In this document: positions 26,074 through 35,411 of the stretch, in pieces
Numbering within the stretch: position 1 is the stretch's first letter
Layout of the letters: each line of letters starts with the position of its first letter
Source: Muribaculaceae bacterium
Lineage (GTDB): Bacteria; Bacteroidota; Bacteroidia; Bacteroidales; Muribaculaceae
Assembly: GCA_016292745.1 (NCBI GenBank)
Contig: JAEDFO010000001.1
Span: forward strand, 1-64,000
DNA length: 64,000 nt
Reading direction: 5' to 3'
Notes under the pieces: generated by a model
Databases searched by the model: none
What the model was told of the DNA's origin: nothing
The model's input: only the letters and a program-made list of their open reading frames with translations
Made by a program: the position numbers and the translations under genes

Positions 26074-28101
26074 TTACCAGATTGTAACGCGCTCGGCTGG
26101 AGCAAGGAACATCGGGTCTCCTTCCTTAATATTGAAAGCCTTGAAGAATGGTTCAATGTTTTTCAATGCAGCATTGACACGCCATCTGCCGAGTGAGTGT
26201 GGGTCGGTTTTTGTTCGACGAAGTATTTCGGCGTCGCGGATATTTCCGGCCCATACACCAGCATAGCTGAGGAAGAAACGTTGGTCGGGAGTAAATCCGT
26301 CGGTCTTTTCCTCAGAACGTCCTTGCTGAGTTTTCTTGAATGCAGTGTACGACACACGCAGACCGCCATGGTCGGCAATGTTCTCGCCGAGAGTGAATTT
26401 GCCGTTGGCATGTTCATCACCAAGGACAATGATGCTGTCGTATTGTTTAACGAGAATGCTTGTCAGCTCCTTAAAACGGTTTGCATCTTCCTCGGTCCAC
26501 CAATCTTTCATGTTGCCGTTCTGGTCGAAGTTTCGGCCTTGGTCGTCGAAACCGTGAGTCATTTCGTGACCAATAACCACTCCGATTGCGCCATAGTTAG
26601 AGGCGTCATCGGCATTGACATCGAAGAATGGAGGTTGAAGAATGCCGGCCGGGAAGCATATTTCATTTGTAGTTGGGTTGTAGTATGCGTTGACTGTTTG
26701 AGGAGTCATAAACCATTCGTCACGGTCAACTTGCTTACCGCATTTTGCATACTCTTCTTTCGACTTGAAGATTATTGCATTCTTAACATTCTCCCAATAT
26801 GATTTGTTTACGTCGACAGTTATTCCTGAATAGTCTTTCCATTTGTCGGGATAACCAATTTTCACGGTGAAGCTGTTGAGCTTAACCAGTGCGTTGATTT
26901 TTGTGGTTTCGCTCATCCATGGCAAAGTCGCGATGTGTTCGCCAAGGGCAATCTTCAGATTGTTTACAATCTTGAGCATCTTCTCTTTCGAGCCATTAGC
27001 AAAATACTTGGCAACATAGAGTTCTCCTACAGCTTCGCCAAGGATTCCATTGGGGACGTTGAGAGCGCGTTTCCACAGTGGCTGCATTTCTTTTGTGCCT
27101 TGAAGTGTCTTGCTGTACATCTCAAAGTTGGCTTCAGTGAAATCGTTGCTCAAATAGCTAGATGCGCTGGAAATGTAGTTGAAAACGAGATAGTCCTTCA
27201 CCTCTTGGAGCGATAGCTTCGGCATTAGGTCGTTAACTTGTTTCAGTGCTTTCGGTTGAGTGATGATTACTGTATCTATATTATTGAGATTCAGCGAATT
27301 GAATACGCTCTTCCAGTCGATACTATTATATTCTTCGCACAGTTGGGCATATGGCACTGGGTTATACATTTTTGCAATGTCGCGCTGTTCTTCACGGCTC
27401 ATAGACCATTCGGCAATCTTGGTTTCAAGAGCGATGATGTTCTTTGCTGCCTTTTTTGCTGCCTTTTTGTTGTAGCCCACCAATGTGAAGATTTTCTCAA
27501 GATAATTGGTGTAAGCAACCATTATCTGTTGGTTTTCTTTCGAAGCGACGATGTAGTAGTCGCGGTCAGGTAAGCCTAAACCTGGTTGGGAAATGTAAAG
27601 AGCATTGATGTCGGAATTCATCAAGTCAGCTTCAACACCGCAACCGAAGAAAGGACTGCCGATGTTAGATTGTTCCCAAGTGATAATGTCGTTAAGGTCG
27701 GCCAATTTCATGTTTTGGATTTTTGCGATGTCGGCCATTACTGGTTGAGCACCTTCGCGGTTGCGACGAGCGCTGTCCATACCCAACAGATATAGGTCGC
27801 GCACTTTCTGCCCTACACTACCCTGCTCTTGCTTTGATTGTGCAAGTTCTTCGAAAAGGGTCTTAAGTTGAAGCTTGTTGTTTTCGGCTAAGGCGTCGAA
27901 ACTACCGTAACGGGAATATTCATCGCCAATTGGGTTGGCTTTCATCCAGCCACCACATGCATAGTCGTAGAAGTCGACACGAGGGTCAACTGAATTGTCA
28001 ATGTTTGCAGGATTTACTCCGGCAATCTTTCCATTTTCTGCTGCACTCATTGATAAAAGTGATGAAAATGCAAATGTTAATAATATAGGTTTCAGTCTCA
28101 T
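26074..28101 (-). CDS. Exported M13-family (neprilysin-like) zinc metallopeptidase
   Basis: A 675-residue endopeptidase of the neprilysin/PepO family. A signal peptide (about residues 1-21, ending SMSAAE) sends it to the periplasm or surface. The zinc site GHEMTHGF (HExxH) and the downstream ENIADHGGLRVSY with the third ligand Glu are intact. The NAYYNPTTNEICFPAGIL segment, which binds substrate backbone, and the family-conserved C-terminal segment (here MFLAPAERVTIW) are also present. It is probably involved in peptide degradation. It has its own terminator and a short upstream gap of 57 bases to the next gene. Confidence 0.95.
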   Translation of the reverse strand: MRLKPILLTFAFSSLLSMSAAENGKIAGVNPANIDNSVDPRVDFYDYACGGWMKANPIGDEYSRYGSFDALAENNKLQLKTLFEELAQSKQEQGSVGQKVRDLYLLGMDSARRNREGAQPVMADIAKIQNMKLADLNDIITWEQSNIGSPFFGCGVEADLMNSDINALYISQPGLGLPDRDYYIVASKENQQIMVAYTNYLEKIFTLVGYNKKAAKKAAKNIIALETKIAEWSMSREEQRDIAKMYNPVPYAQLCEEYNSIDWKSVFNSLNLNNIDTVIITQPKALKQVNDLMPKLSLQEVKDYLVFNYISSASSYLSNDFTEANFEMYSKTLQGTKEMQPLWKRALNVPNGILGEAVGELYVAKYFANGSKEKMLKIVNNLKIALGEHIATLPWMSETTKINALVKLNSFTVKIGYPDKWKDYSGITVDVNKSYWENVKNAIIFKSKEEYAKCGKQVDRDEWFMTPQTVNAYYNPTTNEICFPAGILQPPFFDVNADDASNYGAIGVVIGHEMTHGFDDQGRNFDQNGNMKDWWTEEDANRFKELTSILVKQYDSIIVLGDEHANGKFTLGENIADHGGLRVSYTAFKKTQQGRSEEKTDGFTPDQRFFLSYAGVWAGNIRDAEILRRTKTDPHSLGRWRVNAALKNIEPFFKAFNIKEGDPMFLAPAERVTIW

Positions 28102-28158
28102 TTTATATTAGTTTTTAATATATATGTCTGAATATTGCGCATTAAATTACACTTGTGC

Positions 28159-30123
28159 TCATTTATTTTTTAATTCTTCATATTCTTGGCACGCCAACTC
28201 CCAATAGCTCATAGCTGTTTCGAGTTGCTTCTGCACGTCGGAATATTTCTGGAAAATTGATTGATCGATGTCGCCACCAGCAGAGAGAACCTTCTCGATT
28301 TCTGCAAGTTCTATCTCCAGATTCTGTATTTCAGTCTCTTTGTCGGCAATCTGTTTCTGTGCCTTGCGCAGCATCTTGTCGCGCTCTTTTTGTTCCATGT
28401 ACGACAGTTTGGAAGCCGATGCTTTCTCTGTCGACGTTTCTGTTGCAATTAATGGCTTTGGTGTCTGTGCGTTGGAACCTTTATTGTCAGTGCTTCGCTC
28501 GAGTTCTCTTAGCGAATCGATTCTTTTCATCTCAAGATACTCGTATATGCCGCAAAGATGTTCTTTCACTTTGCCACCGCCAAACTCGTAGACTTTAGAT
28601 ACTATGCCATCGAGGAATTCACGGTCGTGCGATACCACTATCACAGTGCCTGTGAAATCAATTATCGATTGTTTTAGTATGTCCTTGGTCCTTATGTCGA
28701 GGTGATTGGTAGGCTCGTCGAGAATGAGCAGGTTAACAGGTTCAAGTAGTAACTTAATCATTGCCAAGCGTGTCTTCTCACCACCGGAAAGCACTTTCAC
28801 TTTTTTATCGATGGCATCACCACCAAACATAAAGGCACCGAGGATGTCGCGAATCTTAGTGCGTATGTCGCCTACGGCCACACGGTCGATGGTGTCGAAT
28901 ACTGTTATCTCCTGGTCAAGCAACTGAGCCTGATTTTGGGCGAAATACCCTATTTTCACGTTATGCCCAATCTTTAGATTCCCATCGAAAGGAATTTCAC
29001 CCATTATGCATTTTACCAGAGTGGATTTACCTTCACCGTTTTTACCCACAAATGCCACTTTCTCACCGCGCTTTATGGTGAATGTAACATTTGAGAACAC
29101 TTGGTGTTCGCCATAGTGTTTGGCAACCTCGTCGGCTATTATCGGATAGTCTCCGCTTCGAGGAGCGGGTGGAAATTTCAGATTAATGCAACTGTTGTCG
29201 ACTTCGTCAACCTCAATGCGCTCTATTTTCTCAAGTTGCTTAATTCTGCTCTGTACCTGAACAGCTTTTGTGGGCTTATAACGGAACCGCTCGATGAAAT
29301 CTTCTGTTTCGTGAATCATCTTTTGCTGATTCTCGTAGGCTCGCATCTGCTGGGCTACGCGTTCCTTACGCAGTTCGATAAATTTGGAATAATTTACCTG
29401 ATAATCGTATATTTTGCCGCACGATATTTCGATTGTGCGGTTCGTGACGTTGTCGATAAAAGCTTTATCATGCGAAACGAGCAACACAGCTTGGGCCTTG
29501 GTTATAAGGAAATTTTCAAGCCACTGAATCGATTCGATGTCAAGATGGTTTGTAGGTTCGTCGAGAAGCAGAACATCTGGCCGTTTAAGCAATATTTTAG
29601 CCAATTCGATTCTCATACGCCAACCACCGCTGAACTCCGATGTATGACGGTTAAAATCGTTTCGGGTGAATCCAAGGCCAATAAGAGTCTTCTCCACATC
29701 TGCCTCGTAGTTGTTTCCGCCGTGAAGTGTAATAAAGTCGGTAAGATGCGTTAGTCTGTCGATTAGCTTTTGATATTCTGGGGTTTCGTAGTCGTCGCGT
29801 TCGGCCAGCTGGATGTTTATTCTATCGATTTCGTGCTGATAATCATCCATGAAACTGAATACACTCTTTGCCTCTTCGATTAGCGAACGTGTGTCGGTTA
29901 CGGTCATTTGCTGTGGCAAGTAACCTATAATAATATCGTTTGGTATCGACACACTGCCCGATGTTGGAGATTGAAGGCCGGCAATTATTTTGAGCATGGT
30001 ACTTTTCCCTGCTCCATTTTTGCCAACAAGTGCAATCTTGTCTTTTTTATTAATTACATAGTTAATTCCGGCGAAAAGTACTTTTGCGCCAAACTCTACT
30101 GATAAGTTCTGAATAGATATCAT
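28159..30123 (-). CDS. ABC-F family ATP-binding protein
   Basis: Soluble twin-ATPase of the ABC-F group, which acts on ribosomes (translation factors such as EttA, or antibiotic protection) rather than transport. The start at 30123 (MISIQNLSVEFG) is chosen because the frame upstream contains the inverted repeat 30141-30186. The product is 654 residues. Domain 1 has GKNGAGKST and SGGWRMRIELAK; domain 2 has GKNGEGKST and LSGGEKTRLAM. The linker between them is Lys/Arg rich (QVQSRIKQLEKIERIE). A long coiled coil forms the C-terminus, as in Uup/YheS types. The specific role is not determinable. Confidence 0.92.
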   Translation of the reverse strand: MISIQNLSVEFGAKVLFAGINYVINKKDKIALVGKNGAGKSTMLKIIAGLQSPTSGSVSIPNDIIIGYLPQQMTVTDTRSLIEEAKSVFSFMDDYQHEIDRINIQLAERDDYETPEYQKLIDRLTHLTDFITLHGGNNYEADVEKTLIGLGFTRNDFNRHTSEFSGGWRMRIELAKILLKRPDVLLLDEPTNHLDIESIQWLENFLITKAQAVLLVSHDKAFIDNVTNRTIEISCGKIYDYQVNYSKFIELRKERVAQQMRAYENQQKMIHETEDFIERFRYKPTKAVQVQSRIKQLEKIERIEVDEVDNSCINLKFPPAPRSGDYPIIADEVAKHYGEHQVFSNVTFTIKRGEKVAFVGKNGEGKSTLVKCIMGEIPFDGNLKIGHNVKIGYFAQNQAQLLDQEITVFDTIDRVAVGDIRTKIRDILGAFMFGGDAIDKKVKVLSGGEKTRLAMIKLLLEPVNLLILDEPTNHLDIRTKDILKQSIIDFTGTVIVVSHDREFLDGIVSKVYEFGGGKVKEHLCGIYEYLEMKRIDSLRELERSTDNKGSNAQTPKPLIATETSTEKASASKLSYMEQKERDKMLRKAQKQIADKETEIQNLEIELAEIEKVLSAGGDIDQSIFQKYSDVQKQLETAMSYWELACQEYEELKNK

Positions 30124-30140
30124 CGGAATCAATACAAGAT

Positions 30141-30186
30141 GAGTTAGGAGCATACACTTCTTTATCAAAGTGCAGACTCCTAACTC
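30141..30186 (-). terminator. Large inverted repeat after carB
   Basis: Outer arms GAGTTAGGAG and CTCCTAACTC are perfect 10-bp complements, with an inner CACTT/AAGTG stem. It lies 14 bases past the carB stop and 18 bases before the ABC-F start. The U-tract is poor, so this may be an attenuator or an mRNA-processing hairpin. Confidence 0.5.
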
Positions 30187-30199
30187 CAAAAGTCAATTA

Positions 30200-33100
30200 T
30201 CAATACTCGGCCCAAGTCTTGATTTCCATTGCATCGATATCAACACTTGTGAATGCGTTGATGAATGCAGACGCCAGACGGGCATTTGTGAGCAGCGGAA
30301 TATTCAAGTCGATAGCAGCACGACGTATTTTGTAGCCATTCGACAATTCTGTGCTCGATAAGTTCTTCGGAATATTAACTACAAGGTCAATTTCCTTTTT
30401 GTGAAGCATGTCGAGTGCCTGCGGCTGTTTATCGCTTTCGCTTGGCCAGTATACCTTGATGGCTGGGATGCCATTGTCGGTAAGGTACTGATGAGTACCG
30501 CCTGTCGCATACAGGTTGTATCCGCGCTGATGCAAGCGAAGAGCACTGTCGAGCATATCTGCTTTCTGTTTTGCTCCACCAGTGCTAAGAAGAATATTCT
30601 TCTGCGGTATGCGATATCCAACTGAAAGCATCGACTTCAGGATTGCCTCGTTAGTGTCGTTGCCCAGACACCCAACCTCGCCTGTCGACGACATATCGAC
30701 ACCGAGAACCGGGTCGGCTCCTTGCAGACGCGAGAATGAGAATTGCGATGCTTTGATTCCCACATAATCTATGTCGAATAGGCTCTTGTTGGGTTTCTCA
30801 ACTTGCAGCCCTAACATAACTCTAGTGGCAAGTTCAATGAAGTTGATTTTCGATACTTTCGACACGAATGGGAAGCTTCGTGAGGCACGCAAGTTACATT
30901 CAATAACCTTAATGTCGTTGTTCTTGGCAAGGAACTGAATATTGAATGGGCCCGATATATCGAGTGCCTTTGCAATCTGACCTGTAATCTTCTTTATACG
31001 GCGCATTGTTTCAACATACAGTTTCTGTGGAGGGAACTGTATGGTTGCGTCGCCTGAGTGAACGCCGGCAAATTCAATGTGCTCGGAAATCGCATAGAGT
31101 TTTACTTCGCCGTTTTGTGCTACGGCATCCATTTCAATCTCCTTTGCATTCTGAATGAATTCGCTGACAACTACAGGATGCTTTTTCGATACATTGGCAG
31201 CCAGTTTCAGGAAGCGAGCCAGCTCTTCATCGTTTGAGCAAACATTCATTGCGGCGCCAGATAGCACATACGACGGGCGCACCAGCACCGGGTATCCTAC
31301 TTCGTTTACAAAGCCATAAATATCGTCGAGCGAAGTCAATTCACGCCATCTTGGCTGGTCGATACCCAGTTTGTCGAGCATTGATGAGAATTTATGGCGG
31401 TCTTCAGCGTTGTCGATTGATTTGGCTGTTGTGCCCAGGATGTTTACATTCTCGGCATTCAGACGCATAGCCAGGTTGTTTGGTATCTGGCCACCAACAG
31501 AAAGGATGACACCGTGAGGCTCTTCCATTTCGATGATATCCATCACGCGCTCGAATGTGAGTTCGTCGAAGTAAAGGCGGTCGCACATGTCGTAGTCGGT
31601 TGACACAGTCTCTGGGTTGTAGTTAATCATCACCGAGCGATAGCCTTCTTTCTTTACTGTCATCAACGAATTTACACTACACCAATCAAATTCCACAGAA
31701 CTGCCTATTCTGTAAGCACCCGAACCTAAAACGATGATTGAATTATGGTCGTGAAGATAGTTCACATCGCCATAGCTACCGTTATATGTAAGATAAAGAT
31801 AGTTTGTCTTTGCGGGAAATTCGCCGGCAAGTGTGTCGATTTGTTTTACTACCGGAGTAATACCGAGTTTCTTGCGATAGCTTCTCACCATCAGATTTGC
31901 CTCTTCGGGATCGATGGTCGTTTTATAAAGAGCACGACCTATCTGGAAATCGGAGAATCCTTGCTGCTTGGCAACCTTGAGTGTATCGATTGGCAGTTCC
32001 TCCAATGAATTGTACGACTCAAGCGTGTTTGCTGTGTCAGTGATATTCTTAAGCTTGTACAAGAACCATTTATCGATTTTTGTCAAGCGATATATATCAT
32101 CGACAGTATAACCGTTGTTAAGGGCCTTGGCAATAACGAATATGCGCTTGTCGGTTGGTGCTTTAAGCGCTGCGTCGATATCGTCGATTGACAATTGCTT
32201 GTTTTCAACAAACCCGTGCATGCCTTGGCCAATCATTCTGAGACCTTTTTGTATAACCTCCTCAAATGTGCGTCCAATCGACATAATTTCGCCCACTGAC
32301 TTCATGGATGAACCGATTTCGCGGTTCACACCATGGAATTTACCCAAGTCCCAACGTGGAATTTTACATACGATATAGTCGATGGCAGGCTCGAAGTATG
32401 CCGAGGTGTCTTTGGTCACAGAATTGCAAAGTTCGAACAAGCCATATCCCAATCCAATCTTTGCTGCGATGAATGCCAGCGGGTATCCGGTGGCTTTCGA
32501 GGCAAGAGCCGAACTTCGGCTTAGACGTGCGTTGATTTCGATTACACGATAGTCCATCGATTGAGGGTCGTAGGCATATTGTACATTACATTCGCCTACT
32601 ATGCCTATATGGCGCACAATCTTAATTGCCAATGCACGTAGCATCATGGTGTCGGCATTGGAAAGTGTCTGGCAAGGTGCTACAACAATACTTTCGCCTG
32701 TATGAATGCCCAGAGGATCGAAATTCTCCATGTTACATACAGTGATACAGTTGTTGTATTGGTCGCGGACTACCTCAAACTCAATCTCTTTCCATCCTTT
32801 GAGCGATTTCTCAATCAATACCTGAGGTGAAAAAGAGAATGATTTTTCTGTGAGTGCTGTAAGTTCTTCTTCGTTGTCGCAGAAGCCGCTGCCTAAGCCT
32901 CCGAGAGCATATGCTGCTCGTACAATAACCGGGTAACCAAGTTCTTTTGCTGCTTTCTTTGCTTCCTCTACACTGTTAACGGCCTCACTCTTGATGGTCT
33001 TAATGTCAATTTCATCAAGTTTCTTAACGAACAGTTCACGGTCTTCGGTGTCCATAATGGCTTGCACTGGAGTGCCAAGCACTTGGACGTCATATTTCTT

Positions 33101-33433
33101 GAGTGCCCCCGATTCGTACAAGCCAACACCACAGTTAAGCGCTGTCTGGCCACCGAACGCCAGCAGAATGCCTTGAGGACGTTCTCTTGCAATTACCTTC
33201 TCAACGAAGAACGGTGTTACCGGCAAGAAATAAATCTTATCGGCAATTCCTTCCGATGTCTGAACGGTAGCAATGTTAGGGTTGATGAGCACCGTCTCGA
33301 TATTTTCTTCTTTCAGTGCCTTTAATGCTTGCGAACCAGAGTAGTCAAATTCACCGGCTTCTCCAATCTTGAGAGCACCCGAACCTAATAAAAGGACTTT
33401 CTTAATTTTGCTTTTGTCAATCATGTCAAACAA
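30200..33433 (-). CDS. carB: Carbamoyl-phosphate synthase large subunit
   Basis: Makes carbamoyl phosphate from bicarbonate, two ATP and glutamine-derived ammonia, for pyrimidine and arginine synthesis. Length 1077 equals the family norm (1073 in E. coli). Two homologous ATP-grasp halves are visible: LLLGSGALKIGEAGEFDYSG at the start, and GSGAYRIGSSVEFDWC around residue 560. The last 140 residues form the MGS-like regulatory domain (LLSTGGAKQKADMLDSALRL). It follows carA by 9 bases. An in-frame ATG three codons later (33424) could be the actual start. Confidence 0.98.
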   Translation of the reverse strand: MFDMIDKSKIKKVLLLGSGALKIGEAGEFDYSGSQALKALKEENIETVLINPNIATVQTSEGIADKIYFLPVTPFFVEKVIARERPQGILLAFGGQTALNCGVGLYESGALKKYDVQVLGTPVQAIMDTEDRELFVKKLDEIDIKTIKSEAVNSVEEAKKAAKELGYPVIVRAAYALGGLGSGFCDNEEELTALTEKSFSFSPQVLIEKSLKGWKEIEFEVVRDQYNNCITVCNMENFDPLGIHTGESIVVAPCQTLSNADTMMLRALAIKIVRHIGIVGECNVQYAYDPQSMDYRVIEINARLSRSSALASKATGYPLAFIAAKIGLGYGLFELCNSVTKDTSAYFEPAIDYIVCKIPRWDLGKFHGVNREIGSSMKSVGEIMSIGRTFEEVIQKGLRMIGQGMHGFVENKQLSIDDIDAALKAPTDKRIFVIAKALNNGYTVDDIYRLTKIDKWFLYKLKNITDTANTLESYNSLEELPIDTLKVAKQQGFSDFQIGRALYKTTIDPEEANLMVRSYRKKLGITPVVKQIDTLAGEFPAKTNYLYLTYNGSYGDVNYLHDHNSIIVLGSGAYRIGSSVEFDWCSVNSLMTVKKEGYRSVMINYNPETVSTDYDMCDRLYFDELTFERVMDIIEMEEPHGVILSVGGQIPNNLAMRLNAENVNILGTTAKSIDNAEDRHKFSSMLDKLGIDQPRWRELTSLDDIYGFVNEVGYPVLVRPSYVLSGAAMNVCSNDEELARFLKLAANVSKKHPVVVSEFIQNAKEIEMDAVAQNGEVKLYAISEHIEFAGVHSGDATIQFPPQKLYVETMRRIKKITGQIAKALDISGPFNIQFLAKNNDIKVIECNLRASRSFPFVSKVSKINFIELATRVMLGLQVEKPNKSLFDIDYVGIKASQFSFSRLQGADPVLGVDMSSTGEVGCLGNDTNEAILKSMLSVGYRIPQKNILLSTGGAKQKADMLDSALRLHQRGYNLYATGGTHQYLTDNGIPAIKVYWPSESDKQPQALDMLHKKEIDLVVNIPKNLSSTELSNGYKIRRAAIDLNIPLLTNARLASAFINAFTSVDIDAMEIKTWAEY

Positions 33434-33442
33434 ATTTAGGCA

Positions 33443-34513
33443 CTATAATAAACTAATGAAATCATCGAAAATCACTTGAGTGTCAAGCGGACCGCTGCAA
33501 GCTTCGGGATGGAATTGAGCGGAGAAGAATGGCTTTGATTTGTGCCTGATTCCTTCGTTTGAATTGTCGTTCATATTAATGAAGAGCTCTTCCCAGTCGC
33601 TTGGAATTGTGGTTGAATCAACTGCAAAACCATGGTTCTGCGATGTTATGTAGCATTTGTTTGTACCGACTTTTCTAACTGGCTGGTTATGGCCGCGATG
33701 CCCGTACTTCAGTTTGTAGGTCTTTGCACCTGCAGCCATCGAAAGAATTTGGTTACCCATACAAATGCCACAAATAGGTTTGTCGCCTGAAAGTGCGCGA
33801 CGCACATTCTCAATGGTTTGTTTTGCATAATTCGGGTCACCGGGGCCGTTTGAAATAAACAGTCCATCGTAGGCAATCTTCGAAAAATCATAATCCCAAG
33901 GCACTCTTATTACCTTTACTCTACGGTCAACAAGGCATCTGATGATATTGTGCTTCACTCCGCAGTCAACCAAGACTACAGTCTTGTCGCCGGCTCCATA
34001 TTCAATTACTTCTTTGCAACTTGCTTTTGCGACAAGATTTTCGCTGTTAGGATCGTAAAGCGGCACGTCGTCGGTGTCTTTGAAGGTAATCTTACCCAAC
34101 ATGGCACCTTTGTCGCGGATTATCTTGGTTATTGCACGGGTGTCAATGTCATACAATCCCACAACTTTCTCTTCGATAAGCCATTCACTTAGGCTTCTGG
34201 TTGCTTGCCAGTGGCTGTAGTCCCATGAATAATCTTGACAAATAATGGCTTTGCAATGAATTTTCTCGCTTTCGAAGTTTACGCATATGCCGTTGTTCTC
34301 TTCGTAAGGCGGAACGCCATAGTTGCCGAGGATTGGATACGTGGTTACCAGAATTTGGCCCAAATAAGAAGGATCAGATAAGCTTTCGGGATAACCTGTC
34401 ATGGCAGTATTGAAAACTACCTCTCCAGAACATGGCATTTCGTAACCAAACGATTTGCCTACAAACTGTATCCCGTTTTCAAGGGTCAGAATTGCTTTCT
34501 TTATTTGTTGCAT
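33443..34513 (-). CDS. carA: Carbamoyl-phosphate synthase small subunit
   Basis: The glutaminase subunit that hands ammonia to CarB. The 356-residue protein has the N-terminal CPSase small domain (LTLENGIQFVGKSFG, then FNTAMTGYPESLSDPSY) and a C-terminal class I glutamine amidotransferase. The amidotransferase motifs are the nucleophile in ICGICMGNQ, and SQNHGFAVD and FSAQFHPEA with the His-Glu pair. It is the first gene of carA-carB, with a -7 element at 34568-34575. No pyrimidine attenuator was recognised in the short leader. Confidence 0.98.
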   Translation of the reverse strand: MQQIKKAILTLENGIQFVGKSFGYEMPCSGEVVFNTAMTGYPESLSDPSYLGQILVTTYPILGNYGVPPYEENNGICVNFESEKIHCKAIICQDYSWDYSHWQATRSLSEWLIEEKVVGLYDIDTRAITKIIRDKGAMLGKITFKDTDDVPLYDPNSENLVAKASCKEVIEYGAGDKTVVLVDCGVKHNIIRCLVDRRVKVIRVPWDYDFSKIAYDGLFISNGPGDPNYAKQTIENVRRALSGDKPICGICMGNQILSMAAGAKTYKLKYGHRGHNQPVRKVGTNKCYITSQNHGFAVDSTTIPSDWEELFINMNDNSNEGIRHKSKPFFSAQFHPEACSGPLDTQVIFDDFISLL

Positions 34514-34567
34514 ACGATAGAATGTAGTTTAAATTAAGCGGTAATCAACTCTATCGTGAAAACCATA

Positions 34568-34575
34568 CAAAGGTA
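34568..34575 (-). promoter_or_regulatory. -7 element of carAB
   Basis: The minus strand reads TACCTTTG, a perfect TAnnTTTG, 54 bases upstream of the carA ATG. The expected -33 region has no TTG. Confidence 0.5.
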
Positions 34576-34594
34576 ATAAATATTTTTCTAAATT

Positions 34595-34616
34595 GCGGCA
34601 GTATTTGCGCTGCCAC
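34595..34616 (-). terminator. Putative mntP terminator
   Basis: On the minus strand GUGGCAG pairs with CUGCCGC (7 bp, one U:G) around an 8-base loop, followed by AAUUUAG. It lies 18 bases past the mntP stop and before the carA promoter. The U-tract is weak. Confidence 0.45.
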
Positions 34617-34634
34617 TATAAAAAGAATGAATTT

Positions 34635-35183
34635 TTACGATAGAAGGTGCTCAAGCAGTATCTTTATACCTATTATAATAAGTATAATGCCTCCTGATAC
34701 TTCTGCTTTTGAACCTACATATTTACCGAATAGTTTACCCAAACAAATGCCTGCTGCCGAGAACAAGAAGGTAATTAACCCAATTTCACATGAAGCTTCT
34801 ATGATTGGCACATTCAGCATTGATATTGATACACCAACGGCGAGTGCATCTATGCTTGTGGCCACTGCAAGGGTGAACATAGTGCGTACACACATGTCGC
34901 AATCTACATTATCGTCCTTCTTGCCAAATATCATGTTGATACCTATATATGCCAAGATTGCGAATGCAATCCAATGGTCGAGAAATGAAAGATAATTGAT
35001 AAAACAACTACCGAACAAATATCCGATTATCGGCATCAATGCCTGAAAGCCGCCAAACCACAATCCAACTTTAAGAATGTCGGCAATTGTTACTCTTTTA
35101 AGCAGCATTCCTTTGCATATCGACACTGCAAACGCATCCATGGAAAGACCTATGCCGATTAGTATGATTTCAAATAAACTCAC
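34635..35183 (-). CDS. mntP: Manganese efflux pump MntP
   Basis: Exports Mn2+ across the inner membrane and guards against manganese excess. The 182-residue protein has six predicted membrane segments. The two conserved acidic motifs of the family are present: GLSMDAFAVSI near the N-terminus and ATSIDALAVGVSI in the second repeat, along with the CKG...CEIG cysteine positions. Length is normal (188 in E. coli). It is a single gene with a -7 element upstream. No yybP-ykoY-type riboswitch was recognised. Confidence 0.95.
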   Translation of the reverse strand: MSLFEIILIGIGLSMDAFAVSICKGMLLKRVTIADILKVGLWFGGFQALMPIIGYLFGSCFINYLSFLDHWIAFAILAYIGINMIFGKKDDNVDCDMCVRTMFTLAVATSIDALAVGVSISMLNVPIIEASCEIGLITFLFSAAGICLGKLFGKYVGSKAEVSGGIILIIIGIKILLEHLLS

Positions 35184-35198
35184 GTCGTAAATTTTTTA

Positions 35199-35206
35199 CA
35201 AAAATA
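35199..35206 (-). promoter_or_regulatory. -7 element of mntP
   Basis: The minus strand reads TATTTTTG, 15 bases upstream of the ATG. No -33 match was found. Confidence 0.4.
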
Positions 35207-35300
35207 TATTATTCTCTTTAATATCCGTTGATTATGCATTAATAATTCTCATTAACTAAATTTTTATATTCTGATACATTATTTTTAATGCTATTATGGC

Positions 35301-35330
35301 TTGTATAGCAATATAAAAATGATAACTTTG
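35301..35330 (+). promoter_or_regulatory. Promoter of the muropeptide-processing operon
   Basis: TTG at 35301-35303, 19 bases, then TAACTTTG at 35323-35330: an exact consensus. Transcription should start near 35337, leaving a leader of about 75 bases before the ATG at 35412. Confidence 0.8.
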
Positions 35331-35411
35331 CAATAACTGGTGTTGGATGGCTTCGTATTCAACATTTTTATGTCGATTATTCTTGATATTCATCATTTTA
35401 AGCATTTATAT

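Noticed and set aside
35184..35411. Possible manganese (yybP-ykoY) riboswitch upstream of mntP
   Set aside because: The -7 element lies 15 bases from the start codon, so the leader is too short. No matching paired structure was seen.
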